Position numbers and translations under genes: made by a program. From Blautia glucerasea (lineage in GTDB: Bacteria > Bacillota > Clostridia > Lachnospirales > Lachnospiraceae): a stretch of 48,191 nt of DNA. The notes under the pieces are model-generated. The model worked only from the letters and a program-made list of their open reading frames with translations, had not been told where the DNA came from and made no database searches. Positions 7,411 to 15,960 of the stretch are shown one piece after another. Where the stretch lies: NCBI RefSeq assembly GCF_013304385.1, contig NZ_JAAITU010000036.1, positions 1 through 48,191 of the forward strand. Reading direction: 5' to 3'. Position 1 is the stretch's first letter; each line of letters begins with the position of its first letter.

Positions 7411-7914
7411 TTATTGCAGACATTGAGGTATATTATTGGGCGCTGTTTCTGCATTCCACTGCAGCTTCGCACGTACATCCATCAGGATGATTCCTAACTG
7501 GTTTTCTCCGCAGTTATTGACTTTGCCCCAGAAATAGTCACCCCAGTTGTTTCCTTCAATAAGTGTGGACTCTCCGGTTGCAAGAAGTTTATCCCGGAGT
7601 TCCGGGTTCTGCATGAATTTGCACATGCAGATTTCATACATGAGCCGGACTTTCACTTTTTCCCAGTCCGGGCGTAATGTAAGATCTCTGCCGAGTTTCT
7701 TTGCATCAGAAGGATTATGCATCCGAAAAATACAGAATTTGCGTTGCTCTCTCGCAGAGAGTGTTTTCTGCGCTTGAAAAGCAGCTTCATTATTTGCATA
7801 GGTTTGTCCCATGTAAGAGACCGGTGCCGGATAGAAATTGCTTAGAAAAGCATAATCTCCCCGAAATTCATTGATCTGTGTAGGTATGCGCTTGCTTGTA
7901 TTTGTTTGATTCAT
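7411..7914 (-). CDS. NADAR family protein (YbiA/RibX-like)
   Basis: This 167-residue protein matches the NADAR fold: LSNFYPAPVSYMGQTYANNE, then AFQAQKTL, then KKLGRDL, and the C-terminal GNNWGDYFWG. Characterised NADAR proteins act on N-glycosidic ADP-ribose compounds; some remove ADP-ribose from guanine in DNA, and YbiA acts on riboflavin intermediates. ATG 7914 is chosen because AGGAGG lies about eight bases upstream; a longer in-frame extension to 7959 lacks one. It sits between ligA and the LPD11-like gene, which points to DNA repair or counter-defence rather than vitamin metabolism (inference). Confidence 0.85.
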   Translation of the reverse strand: MNQTNTSKRIPTQINEFRGDYAFLSNFYPAPVSYMGQTYANNEAAFQAQKTLSAREQRKFCIFRMHNPSDAKKLGRDLTLRPDWEKVKVRLMYEICMCKFMQNPELRDKLLATGESTLIEGNNWGDYFWGKVNNCGENQLGIILMDVRAKLQWNAETAPNNIPQCLQ

Positions 7915-7991
7915 TATAAATTCCTCCTTTGTAAAAGAGGTGCGGCCTTTCAGCCACACCTCAAAATAATTCTCATCTATTGCAGAGATGG

Positions 7992-9986
7992 TTATGCAAT
8001 CATCTCCAAAAATTCAGCTTCTGTAAGAATTGGAATACCAAGGCTCTGGGCTTTTGCCAGTTTGCTGCCGGCTTTTTCCCCGCAGATCAGGTAATCGGTT
8101 TTCTTTGTTACAGAGCTGCCAGGTTTGGCACCAAGCTCCAGAATCTTATCGTTGATACCGTCTCTGGTAAAATGCTCCAGTTTCCCTGTTGCTACGATGG
8201 TACATCCTGTAAATTTGTTTTCTTTTGTCATAATGGTCTCTTCCTTTCTTTGTTCAAATGTGAATTCGTTCTGTAAGTTTTTCCATAAATCAAGATTTGC
8301 TTCATCTGCAAACCAGGAATGGATGTTGTGATTTAAGATTTCGCCAAAATCCTCTAACTGAGTGAAGTCGTAATCTCCGACAGCCGCCTGTTCAAATGCA
8401 GTTAAATTTCCGGAAAATACGGTGTCCAGAATCCGGCTTTTGGTTCTGCCGATCATAGGAATATCCATGGAAACCAGATAGCGGACAAAGCTGGTCCTCC
8501 GGCTGGCGTTGATGGATTCCCACAAGCGGTCGAAAGATTTCTCACCATATCCGTCCAGTGCCACAATATCTTCCCGGTGTTCCTCCAGATGATAGATGTC
8601 CTGAAAAGAGTGCAGATAGCCCAGATTCAGGAATTTTTCTAAAGTGGCTTCTGACAGTCCTTCGATGTTCATTGCCTTCTTGCTGGCAAAATGGACAAAC
8701 CTTCTTGTGATCTGGCTGTCGCACTGCGGATTATCACAATGCAGAGTTTCTACGGTGCGACCGTCGCTGGTCTTACGGCTGTAGGTTCTGGTTTTGGAAC
8801 CACAGCAAGGGCAGACCGGAGGCGTGATGTCGGTATACCTTCCACGATCCAGATTATCCTCTATATGTGGGATGATCATGTTTCGTTTGGAAACAAGAAT
8901 CCGGCATCCGGGTACAAGCTCCAGATTTTTGATAAAGGTCAGATTATGAAGGGAAGCTCTGGAAACATCACAGCCGTCAATCTCCACGGTATCGAAGATG
9001 CCGACCGGAGCAATCTCTCCGAATCTGGTCGGTGTCCATTCAATTTCACGCAAGAAAGTTTCGTAGGTATCATCCTCAAACTTATAGGCGAGGCCGTCCT
9101 TATAGTGGTGTCCGGTTTTTCCGCAGCTTTTGGAGTAGCTGAGACTGTCAAAAATCATGACAATGCCATCGATAGGAAGATGTAAATTTGCTGCTGTGGA
9201 TACCAATTCCTGAATGAATTTCTCCGCATATTCTTTTGAAAGTCCGGTTCCTGAAATTGAGAAAAACGGGCAGTAACCAAAGCCCAGGTGTGTTAAACCT
9301 TCTAATTTGCAGGCTCTGCTGTCCGGGAAGGGAACATCCTCCATTCCTTCTAATACATTGAACGGAAGAAAGCGAACACAACGTCCGATACAGTTCTTCG
9401 GATCAAGACTTCGTACTGATCCGGAAGCAAAATTACGTCCGTTTTTATAAGGTTTTCCATTTCCATCACGCAGAGTATCTTTCAGACGTTCAAAATCATT
9501 GGTTGGTATAAAAGACTCACCGGTAATGACCAGACGTTCTTTGTGTGGAATGGTAAGCGGTACATTTAAAAATGCCGGGATATTGTGTGTAATATCTTCC
9601 CCCACTTCACCATCTCCACGGGTAGAAGCCTGAATCAGTCTGCCATCTTCGTAAATGAGTTTGGTAGTCAAACCGTCCAGTTTCAGCATAAAGAGAACTT
9701 CCTGTCCTTTCATGAAATCTAAAAGCTCTGAAATCAGTTTTGTTTTCTCAAGCGAGAGCAGTGGAATCGGATGGGTGACTTTGGCAAGTTCACTGACCGG
9801 ATAATATCCAACCGTCTGTGTCGGAGAATTTGACAGGATGAAACCAGTCTGTTCCTCCAGTTCCTTCAGTTCGTCAAAGAGTCGGTCATACTCGGCATCA
9901 GATACCAGAGGGGCATCCTGATTGTAGTAGGCATGACGGTATTCATTGAGTTGTTTTACAAGATTCTTAATTCTTTTGACTGACAT
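7992..9986 (-). CDS. ligA: NAD-dependent DNA ligase
   Basis: This 664-residue LigA seals nicked duplex DNA using NAD+. The Ia region is at residues 1-65 (YRHAYYNQDAPLVSDAEYD). The adenylation site is KLDG with Lys102. An OB fold follows, then a zinc finger (CPCC with a distal HCDNPQCD), helix-hairpin-helix repeats (NIEGLSEATLEKFL and DGYGEKSFDRL) and a C-terminal BRCT domain (about 590-664). Length is normal for LigA. ATG 9986 gives the family start; 26 upstream in-frame codons lack homology. It is probably a second, element-borne ligase beside the chromosomal copy. It is preceded by a structured leader and strong promoter. Confidence 0.93.
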   Translation of the reverse strand: MSVKRIKNLVKQLNEYRHAYYNQDAPLVSDAEYDRLFDELKELEEQTGFILSNSPTQTVGYYPVSELAKVTHPIPLLSLEKTKLISELLDFMKGQEVLFMLKLDGLTTKLIYEDGRLIQASTRGDGEVGEDITHNIPAFLNVPLTIPHKERLVITGESFIPTNDFERLKDTLRDGNGKPYKNGRNFASGSVRSLDPKNCIGRCVRFLPFNVLEGMEDVPFPDSRACKLEGLTHLGFGYCPFFSISGTGLSKEYAEKFIQELVSTAANLHLPIDGIVMIFDSLSYSKSCGKTGHHYKDGLAYKFEDDTYETFLREIEWTPTRFGEIAPVGIFDTVEIDGCDVSRASLHNLTFIKNLELVPGCRILVSKRNMIIPHIEDNLDRGRYTDITPPVCPCCGSKTRTYSRKTSDGRTVETLHCDNPQCDSQITRRFVHFASKKAMNIEGLSEATLEKFLNLGYLHSFQDIYHLEEHREDIVALDGYGEKSFDRLWESINASRRTSFVRYLVSMDIPMIGRTKSRILDTVFSGNLTAFEQAAVGDYDFTQLEDFGEILNHNIHSWFADEANLDLWKNLQNEFTFEQRKEETIMTKENKFTGCTIVATGKLEHFTRDGINDKILELGAKPGSSVTKKTDYLICGEKAGSKLAKAQSLGIPILTEAEFLEMIA

Positions 9987-10071
9987 AGAGTCTCCTTTCT
10001 TTTGTGGCGTGCCAGTTCCGGAATCATTTGTTTCCGTAATCCTCCTTTCCCTGCGTTCAGGCATAAAAAAA

Positions 10072-10096
10072 GAGAATGACGCTTATGTTCATTCTC
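10072..10096 (-). terminator. Attenuator-like terminator in the ligA leader
   Basis: On the minus strand, GAGAATGA pairs with TCATTCTC (reading 10096 to 10072), followed by a run of seven T. It lies between the promoter at 10242-10270 and the ligA start, so transcripts must pass it. A weaker stem (AGCAG / CTGGCT at about 10131-10150) with its own T-rich tail lies upstream, giving two tandem candidate stops in the leader. Confidence 0.65.
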
Positions 10097-10241
10097 AAAA
10101 TAGATGTAGTTTCCTGCAAAATAAAAAAAGCCAGAAGTCCCTGCTGCTTGTTGGGCATAGGAAAACTCCTGACTACGTTTCAAACCTAAACTGCGTGTGA
10201 TAAATCCTTTCCGGATTGACACAAATAATTGATATAAGAAC

Positions 10242-10270
10242 AGTATAACACTAGATGTAGTATATGTCAA
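10242..10270 (-). promoter_or_regulatory. Strong sigma-70 promoter for the ligA operon
   Basis: Reading the minus strand, TTGACA (10270-10265), a 17-bp spacer and TATACT (10247-10242). The spacer TATACTACATCTAGTGT closely matches the spacer of the ssb promoter at 25422-25450, so a shared regulator is likely. TAGATGTAGT (plus strand) recurs at 10101-10110 in the leader. Confidence 0.75.
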
Positions 10271-10591
10271 ATGAAATAGATTCCTCAATGAAGCTTTTGC
10301 CTTATGTTGATGACAAATTTGTCGGCTACAGGAATAAAAGCGTTCAGGATTTCAGATTTGCCCTAAGCGAAGGAATTCGTAGCCAGGTATTTTTTGCCAC
10401 TTTCGTGGAGAAAGTCGAAAACCAGATAAAATCAATCTCTGTCATAAATGCCTCTAAACTGTTTTTACATCGTAGTGGTTATGCAAGTTCTAAATTTAAA
10501 AATAATTTTCACGAATAACTAACTTTTCTATATGCTGAATTGTCATAAAATATAGATTATTAAATTTGAAAGCAGATTGAAGGTGATAAAC
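10271..10591. other. Intergenic region, no convincing gene
   Basis: A plus-strand frame at 10264-10518 (84 codons) starts inside the ligA promoter, has no ribosome binding site and shows no family pattern, so I do not call it. The last 70 bases are AT-rich and may hold a weak promoter for the winged-helix gene, but I see no good -35/-10 pair. Confidence 0.4.
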
Positions 10592-10840
10592 ATGAGAAGT
10601 TATAAACGGTATACCAGGCGAAAGAGACTTTTGAAGCAAATCGCTGTGGTTGCTTTATCTCCTAATCGGGTATTCACGAAAGAACAGATCTATCAGCATA
10701 TCTATGAGGAAGCGGAGTCAGAAGTGAATAACCGAATTTACGGTCTGATTAAGAACTTGAGAAAGAAAATAGAAGAAAATCCGGAAACACCGCACTACAT
10801 AGAAACGATACGTGGTGTTGGTTATCGCTTTCGGGCATAA
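10592..10840 (+). CDS. Orphan winged-helix protein, N-terminally degenerate copy
   Basis: This 82-residue protein carries the second half of an OmpR/PhoB effector domain (ALSPNRVFTKEQIYQHIYEE, then NRIYGLIKNLRKKIEENP, ending TIRGVGYRFRA). From residue 20 onward it is nearly identical to the product of 15527-15928, but its first residues (MRSYKRYTRRKRLLKQ) replace the beta platform and look like a frameshifted or truncated remnant. ATG 10592 follows AAGGTGAT. DNA identity with the second copy continues through the stop and into the downstream hairpin, marking a segmental duplication. It may be a decaying gene. Confidence 0.55.
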   Translation: MRSYKRYTRRKRLLKQIAVVALSPNRVFTKEQIYQHIYEEAESEVNNRIYGLIKNLRKKIEENPETPHYIETIRGVGYRFRA

Positions 10841-10843
10841 AAG

Positions 10844-10867
10844 GAGCCGTCCGGCAATGGGCGGCTC
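10844..10867 (+). terminator. GAGCCGTCC/GGGCGGCTC hairpin, copy 2
   Basis: Same 9-bp arms as copy 1 with a six-base loop, starting four bases after the stop of the orphan winged-helix gene and followed by GAAGTGTTTCTCTTG. Confidence 0.65.
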
Positions 10868-10934
10868 GAAGTGTTTCTCTTGTTGTTTATTTATTGTTTT
10901 TTTCGTTGTATACTGATAAAACGAGGTGATAAAA

Positions 10935-11609
10935 GTGGCATATAGAATTTTGATCGTGGATGATGACATCGAATTATTAAAGATGTTAAAGAACTATTTT
11001 GAAATCAAACGATATGATGTAATGATGGCAGAAGATGGCACAGATGCTTTGGAAAAAATCCATAAGAAACCGGATATTATCTTGCTGGACATCAATATGC
11101 CTAAAATAGACGGATTAGAAGTATGCAGACGTATCCGGGGCAAAGTAACTTGTCCCATTATCTTCCTGACGGCAAAAGTGGAGGAGCAGGACAGGGTAAA
11201 CGGGCTTTTATCCGGTGGGGATGACTATATACTGAAGCCGTTTAGTCTGAAAGAACTGGATGCTCGTATTATTGCACATTTGAAGCGTGAGGAGCGTCAT
11301 AAAGGGAAGTCTGAATACAGATTCCACGGAGACCTCAGTATTGATTATGGAGCAAAGAGGGTTCAGATCGGTGAAAATGATTTGGAGCTTACGAAGCTGG
11401 AATATGCAATCATTGAGTTTTTGTCCATGAATCCAGGACAGGTTTTTGACAGGGAGCGGATATACGAAAAGGTGTGTGGTTATGATGCGGAAGGTGACAG
11501 CCGTGTTGTTACGGAACTGATCCGGAGAGTGAGAAAGAAACTGGCGGAATATACGCAGACAGAATACATTGAGACAGTATGGGGGATGGGGTATCGATGG
11601 AAAAGATAA
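10935..11609 (+). CDS. OmpR-family response regulator
   Basis: This 224-residue two-component regulator has a receiver domain at 1-118 with the acidic pocket LIVDDD, phospho-acceptor Asp52 (ILLDINMPK) and conserved FLTAK and KPFSLKEL. An OmpR/PhoB winged helix follows at about 128-224, ending WGMGYRWKR. GTG 10935 is preferred because GAGGTG at 10922-10927 gives proper spacing; GTG 10926 lies in that site. The kinase gene begins within its last codons. The operon with an ABC exporter suggests control of antimicrobial peptide resistance or export (inference). Confidence 0.88.
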   Translation: MAYRILIVDDDIELLKMLKNYFEIKRYDVMMAEDGTDALEKIHKKPDIILLDINMPKIDGLEVCRRIRGKVTCPIIFLTAKVEEQDRVNGLLSGGDDYILKPFSLKELDARIIAHLKREERHKGKSEYRFHGDLSIDYGAKRVQIGENDLELTKLEYAIIEFLSMNPGQVFDRERIYEKVCGYDAEGDSRVVTELIRRVRKKLAEYTQTEYIETVWGMGYRWKR

Positions 11610-12799
11610 GAAATTTATCCTTGAAAAAGACAATGGTTTTATATACGATACTCAGCTTGATTGTCACTTTTTTTCTTTCTGTGTCAATTATTGAGATTGC
11701 CGGGCAGATACAGGAGGAGGTCTGGTGGAAGTACGTGGATCAGGACGAGTATTATCAGGCAATGAATGACCGCAATGAAAATTTTGAGGTAGTGGTACCG
11801 AGACCGAATCAGAGTAAAATGAGCAGAATGGACTGGCATATTTCAGAAACCTGTGATTTCCTTCAGACGTACGGAGTATTGCTTTTTTCTTTTGCCGGAT
11901 GTGGAATTGCGGTCAGCCTGTTTTACAAAAATAAATTAAAGAGACCGATTCAGGAACTGAAGATGGCATCACAGATGATTGCGGAGGAAGATCTGGATTT
12001 TCATATGGCTTATGAGAACGAGGACGAGATGGGGATGCTGTGCAGGGAATTTGAAAGGATGCGTGGGCAGTTGGAAGAAAATAACCGTAGACTTTGGCAG
12101 ATGATCGAAGATGAGCGGGTACTGCGTGCAGCGATTGCCCATGATATCCGCTCGCCGCTTGCAATCATGCGGGGATATCAGGAAATGCTTTTGGAATTTG
12201 TTCCGGAAGATATGCTTGATCAAGAGAAAATGATGGAGATGTTAAGGGGCGGTATGCTTCAGATTGAACGGATGAACCATTTTATTGATAGTATGAGGAA
12301 GATGACGAAATTGGAAGAACGGGAATTAAACTGTTCCGTGGTAGATATCCGGCAGTTGATAAACCAGATAGAAGCTCTGGCAGAAGTCGTGGTGGAAAAA
12401 TCAGAAAAGAATTTTACAGTGACGACAGTGAGAGAATCTGAAATACTGACTGCGGATGAGGAAATCATCATGGAAGTAGCGGATAATCTGTTGGCTAACG
12501 CATTCCGCTATGCCAATCAGGAAGTTAGGCTGAAGCTGACAGTGACACCCCAATATCTGAAAATGAGTATCAGGGATGACGGAATTGGATTTCAGGAAAA
12601 TATCGACAGGGTGACACAGGCGTTTTATCATGAGAATCCACAGGATGACTTAAAGCATTTTGGAATGGGTATGTATATCAGCCGTATCTACTGCGAACGG
12701 CATGGTGGGAAACTGCTGATAAAAAATGTAGCAGATGGCGGTGCGGAAGTTGAGGCAGTGTTTAAAAATTATGTATTAGAAGAACAACAGCAGAAATAA
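11597..12799 (+). CDS. Sensor histidine kinase (HAMP, HisKA, HATPase)
   Basis: This 400-residue membrane kinase has a first membrane segment at about 13-35, a roughly 55-residue external loop rich in aromatic and acidic residues, and a second membrane segment at about 90-110. HAMP lies at about 110-165 and the H-box AIAHDIRSPL has phospho-acceptor His182. The ATPase domain has N-box LLANAFRYA, G1 DDGIGF and G2 HFGMGMYIS. ATG 11597 is preceded by GGGATGGGG and overlaps the regulator stop by 13 bases, so translation is coupled. A terminator sits over its stop codon. Confidence 0.88.
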   Translation: MEKIRNLSLKKTMVLYTILSLIVTFFLSVSIIEIAGQIQEEVWWKYVDQDEYYQAMNDRNENFEVVVPRPNQSKMSRMDWHISETCDFLQTYGVLLFSFAGCGIAVSLFYKNKLKRPIQELKMASQMIAEEDLDFHMAYENEDEMGMLCREFERMRGQLEENNRRLWQMIEDERVLRAAIAHDIRSPLAIMRGYQEMLLEFVPEDMLDQEKMMEMLRGGMLQIERMNHFIDSMRKMTKLEERELNCSVVDIRQLINQIEALAEVVVEKSEKNFTVTTVRESEILTADEEIIMEVADNLLANAFRYANQEVRLKLTVTPQYLKMSIRDDGIGFQENIDRVTQAFYHENPQDDLKHFGMGMYISRIYCERHGGKLLIKNVADGGAEVEAVFKNYVLEEQQQK

Positions 12800-12817
12800 A
12801 TGGCTGTTGTTTTTTTG
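12784..12817 (+). terminator. Intrinsic terminator overlapping the kinase stop
   Basis: ACAACAGC (12784-12791) pairs with GCTGTTGT (12803-12810), followed by about eight T. The 5' arm is inside the last kinase codons. It would partly separate the two-component genes from the ABC genes that start at 12870. Confidence 0.75.
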
Positions 12818-12869
12818 TTGTGATTTGTAGGCTATGCTGTTTGTAGAAAAAAGAAAGGCGGGATGACTT

Positions 12870-13934
12870 ATGAAAGCAATCATAAAAAGGAATCTGAAAA
12901 ATTATCTTAAAAATCCGATATTCTGGATCGGTTTGATTGTTGTTTTAATCAGTATGTACCAGACACTTGCACCCTATCTGTCCATTCATTACGTGAAGTC
13001 GGATGAAACCTTCAGGAAGGTAAAAATGGCCTCCGATGGGGATGTTATGGAGGGATGTATTCCGGCAACACCGGATAAGGAGAGAGAACTGTGGGAGAAA
13101 GAGATTGTAAAGATACTTCAGGACACAGAGAATGGGTTTGGCATGTCGGAAGTAGAGGCGGAGGCAGTGATATCTGAGATGAAACAGATGAAGATTACGG
13201 AGGCGTGTCAGTATCTGAAAACGGAATACCACTTTAATGGTGCCAATTATGTGTATGAGGACGTTTCATGGTATCAGGGAAGCCCGGAGGAAGTCAACCG
13301 GTATATCAGAGAAAATCTTGAGAAACATCCATTCTCCTATTATTTCGGAAGAAAATTTACAGATTTTGCAAGCCTGCATATGGCATTCTTTGCAACGGTT
13401 CTGCTGGCGTTTTTATTTTTCCAGGATATGAGGAAAAATACTTATGAATTGCTGCACACCAAACCGATGACGGCTTTTCAATATATTGCCGGGAAAATAA
13501 GCAGTGGATTTCTCATTATGACGGCGGCACTGGTCATTATGAATATCGTATTTATCATTTTGTGTTACGCCACGGCAGTAAAATCAGGATTTGCTATGAA
13601 CATACTGGATTTTGTTCAGAATTCGATCCTGTATGTCCTGCCGAACATCCTGATGATCTGCTGTGTGTATGCGGTTACAGCGCTGCTGTTTAAGAATCCG
13701 CTTCCAGCGGTTCCGGCGCTGGTTCTTTATATCATTTATTCTAATATGCTGACATGGGATAGCAAAGGACAGTGTCATGCAAGACCATTCTCTATTATGG
13801 TTCGATTTCCGGGGAATTTTTTTGAAACGGAATTGCCACATCAGGTATATCTCAATCAACTGCTTCTTGTGGCAGCATCCATACTGCTCATGTTTATAGC
13901 GGTGTGGATGTGGAAAAGGAGGAGAGTATATTGA
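12870..13934 (+). CDS. ABC-2 type transporter permease
   Basis: This 354-residue membrane protein has one N-terminal hydrophobic segment (about 17-33), a large external region of about 125 residues, and then five or six membrane segments from about 170 to 350. That layout is typical of ABC-2 permeases of peptide or antibiotic exporters. MTAFQYIAGKI between segments resembles the coupling region of this family. The start has AAAGGCGGGATG upstream. It overlaps the next permease by four bases and shares an ATPase with it (14592-15464). The substrate is not evident. Confidence 0.75.
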   Translation: MKAIIKRNLKNYLKNPIFWIGLIVVLISMYQTLAPYLSIHYVKSDETFRKVKMASDGDVMEGCIPATPDKERELWEKEIVKILQDTENGFGMSEVEAEAVISEMKQMKITEACQYLKTEYHFNGANYVYEDVSWYQGSPEEVNRYIRENLEKHPFSYYFGRKFTDFASLHMAFFATVLLAFLFFQDMRKNTYELLHTKPMTAFQYIAGKISSGFLIMTAALVIMNIVFIILCYATAVKSGFAMNILDFVQNSILYVLPNILMICCVYAVTALLFKNPLPAVPALVLYIIYSNMLTWDSKGQCHARPFSIMVRFPGNFFETELPHQVYLNQLLLVAASILLMFIAVWMWKRRRVY

Positions 13935-14587
13935 AGAAAGAAGTAAAAATATGTATGCCATATTATAAAATTGCATATTCAATCGCTTTTGTTGTGATAT
14001 TGAGTGCAATCCAGCCTGTTGTATATGCGAATGAAATCGGGCAGGCAGTAGAAAGAGCTGTTTCGCTTCTGGCAGTCGTTTTCTGTGCAGATACTTATCT
14101 GGTGGAAGTGCAGAGCAAACGCTCGGAAGTATTCTGCCTTTATAATCTAAAAAAGCAGGCAGGGGTAGTTTATAAAAGACTATTTGTGCAGGTAGCTTAT
14201 CTGATTGGAATCAGTTTGTTGGCATATGGACTCTTTTATTGGCAGAAACCGGTGAATCTGACAGAAGAATTAGATGGCGGTGCCTTGTTTGGAATTTATT
14301 GTATTGCGATTCCCGGAACTGTTTTGTTTTGGAGTGTGCTTTCCGTAACTGTCAGCAATCTGGTTCGAAACAGATGGATTGGTATGGGTGTCGTGCTGCT
14401 TTTCTGGTTTTTCTCTATTTCCGGAAAGGCAACTCAGTTTTTGAAAAACTGGGGACCATTTTCCTACGGAACTTGTGATTTCGGTAAGCTGACAGAGTGG
14501 AGATGGCTTGGCGGGAAGGTGCTGTGCGTGGTATTTGCGGGGATGATGCTTGCATTTGTTCCTAAGATATTAAAGAAGAGAGGGTAA
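13931..14587 (+). CDS. ABC transporter permease, second subunit
   Basis: This 218-residue hydrophobic protein has about six membrane segments and no soluble domain. TTG 13931 is preferred because GGAGGAG ends about five bases upstream, and its start overlaps the preceding stop (ATTGA), which indicates coupled translation. The ATPase gene begins four bases after its stop. It probably pairs with the 354-residue permease as a heterodimeric channel. The sequence alone does not name a transporter class. Confidence 0.7.
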   Translation: MKKEVKICMPYYKIAYSIAFVVILSAIQPVVYANEIGQAVERAVSLLAVVFCADTYLVEVQSKRSEVFCLYNLKKQAGVVYKRLFVQVAYLIGISLLAYGLFYWQKPVNLTEELDGGALFGIYCIAIPGTVLFWSVLSVTVSNLVRNRWIGMGVVLLFWFFSISGKATQFLKNWGPFSYGTCDFGKLTEWRWLGGKVLCVVFAGMMLAFVPKILKKRG

Positions 14588-14591
14588 GATT

Positions 14592-15464
14592 ATGAGTATA
14601 AGAATAGACGATTTAACAGTAACATTTAAAAATGGAGTGACAGCGGTAGATCATGTGGATCTGGAAATCCCACATGGGATATTTGGTCTGTTAGGTGAAA
14701 ATGGTGCAGGAAAAACAACGTTGATGCGGGTGCTTACAACGGTGCTTGCACCCACAAGTGGAAAAGTTCTGTTAGATGGTACGCTATATTGCGAAGCAAA
14801 TTACGAAAAGATACAGAAAAAGATTGGGTATCTGCCACAGGAAATTGATCTGTATCCGTCTTTGACTGTTCGAGAATGTCTGGAGTATATGGGAGATCTG
14901 GCTGGAATTGAGAAAAGAGAAAGCAAGAAAAGGATTGATTACTATCTGGAGAAGACCAGTCTTGCAGACCATCAGAAAAAGAAAATGCGGCAGCTTTCAG
15001 GTGGAATGAAGCGAAGAGTTGGATTAGTGCAGGCATTACTCCATGAGCCGGATTTTTTAATTGTGGATGAACCAACAACAGGGCTCGATCCGGAGGAACG
15101 CATCCGTATCCGTAATTTACTGGTAGATTTTGCAGAAGAACGCACCGTATTATTTTCAACGCATGTGGTGGAGGATCTGATGGCAACCTGTAATCAGCTT
15201 GCGGTTATGAAAAAAGGTAGATTCCTTTATACAGGAACAATGAGGGAATTATTGAATAAGGCAAGAGGGCATGTATGGGAATGCTGTACAGAGGACGAAA
15301 GCCTTGCAAGAGAATTAGAAAGAAAATATCATATTTCCAGTAAGCAGTATACGGAGGAAGGAATTAGATTAAGACTGTTAGGGGAGAATATGCCGTCAGA
15401 AAGTGGATGTATAGCTTGTGACGTAACTTTGGAAGATGCATATATCTATGTAACCAATCGATAA
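14592..15464 (+). CDS. ABC transporter ATP-binding protein
   Basis: This 290-residue nucleotide-binding subunit has Walker A GENGAGKTT (Lys41), Q-loop YLPQEIDLYP, signature LSGGMKRR, Walker B FLIVDEPTTGLDPEE and H-loop STHVVED. A roughly 70-residue C-terminal extension follows (about 220-290). It would energise the two upstream permeases. The gene order (regulator, kinase, permeases, ATPase) resembles antimicrobial-peptide or multidrug export operons. All catalytic motifs are intact. Confidence 0.9.
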   Translation: MSIRIDDLTVTFKNGVTAVDHVDLEIPHGIFGLLGENGAGKTTLMRVLTTVLAPTSGKVLLDGTLYCEANYEKIQKKIGYLPQEIDLYPSLTVRECLEYMGDLAGIEKRESKKRIDYYLEKTSLADHQKKKMRQLSGGMKRRVGLVQALLHEPDFLIVDEPTTGLDPEERIRIRNLLVDFAEERTVLFSTHVVEDLMATCNQLAVMKKGRFLYTGTMRELLNKARGHVWECCTEDESLARELERKYHISSKQYTEEGIRLRLLGENMPSESGCIACDVTLEDAYIYVTNR

Positions 15465-15526
15465 ACATTGTTAATGAGGAGTGAAAGCTAAATGCTAAGA
15501 AAAGCAGGTGATGTTATGGGAAAGTG

Positions 15527-15928
15527 ATGATTCTTACCATTTCTGATTCCGAAGAGGGAATCCTGAATAAAATTAAATCAGTTCTAGCCTGCGAAAGTAC
15601 GTTAGAAGTTATGGAGATTACAAATTCTGAAAAGTTGACATTCCAAGGTTTGGAAATAGACCAGCTTCAGCGGAGCGTAATCAAAGATGGTAAGGTTGTG
15701 GAACTTACCAGACATGAATATGACCTGCTTTTTTATCTGGCCTTATCCCCCAATCGGGTATTTACAAAAGAACAGATTTACCAGCATATTTATGAGGATG
15801 TGGAGTCAGAAGTGGATAACCGTGTCTATGGGTTAGTCAAGAATCTGAGAAAGAAAATAGAAGAAAATCCGGAAGAACCGCACTACATAGAAACGATACG
15901 TGGTGTAGGCTACCGTTTTCGGGCATAA
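15527..15928 (+). CDS. Orphan response-regulator-like winged-helix protein
   Basis: This 133-residue protein has a complete OmpR/PhoB effector domain at about 38-133 (LTFQGLEIDQLQRSV, LTRHEYDLLFYLALSPNRV, EQIYQHIYED, ending TIRGVGYRFRA). A short N-terminal part (MILTISDSEEGILNKIKSVL) resembles only the first strand and helix of a receiver, without a phospho-acceptor Asp. ATG 15527 is used; GTG 15524 is an alternative. The ribosome binding site is weak (AGGTG about 17 bases upstream). It is the better-preserved copy of the gene at 10592-10840, and the pair brackets the ABC/two-component module. Confidence 0.7.
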   Translation: MILTISDSEEGILNKIKSVLACESTLEVMEITNSEKLTFQGLEIDQLQRSVIKDGKVVELTRHEYDLLFYLALSPNRVFTKEQIYQHIYEDVESEVDNRVYGLVKNLRKKIEENPEEPHYIETIRGVGYRFRA

Positions 15929-15931
15929 AAA

Positions 15932-15953
15932 GAGCCGTCCGATTGGGCGGCTC
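15932..15953 (+). terminator. GAGCCGTCC/GGGCGGCTC hairpin, copy 3
   Basis: Identical 9-bp arms over a four-base loop (GATT), three bases after the orphan winged-helix stop. It lies between convergent genes and could terminate both strands. Confidence 0.65.
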
Positions 15954-15960
15954 GAAGTAT

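Noticed and set aside
9956-10288. 110-codon minus-strand frame across the ligA leader
   Set aside because: It runs through the promoter and terminator; only a short leader peptide, if any, is plausible there.
10264-10518. 84-codon plus-strand frame in the ligA upstream region
   Set aside because: It starts inside a promoter, has no ribosome binding site and resembles no family.
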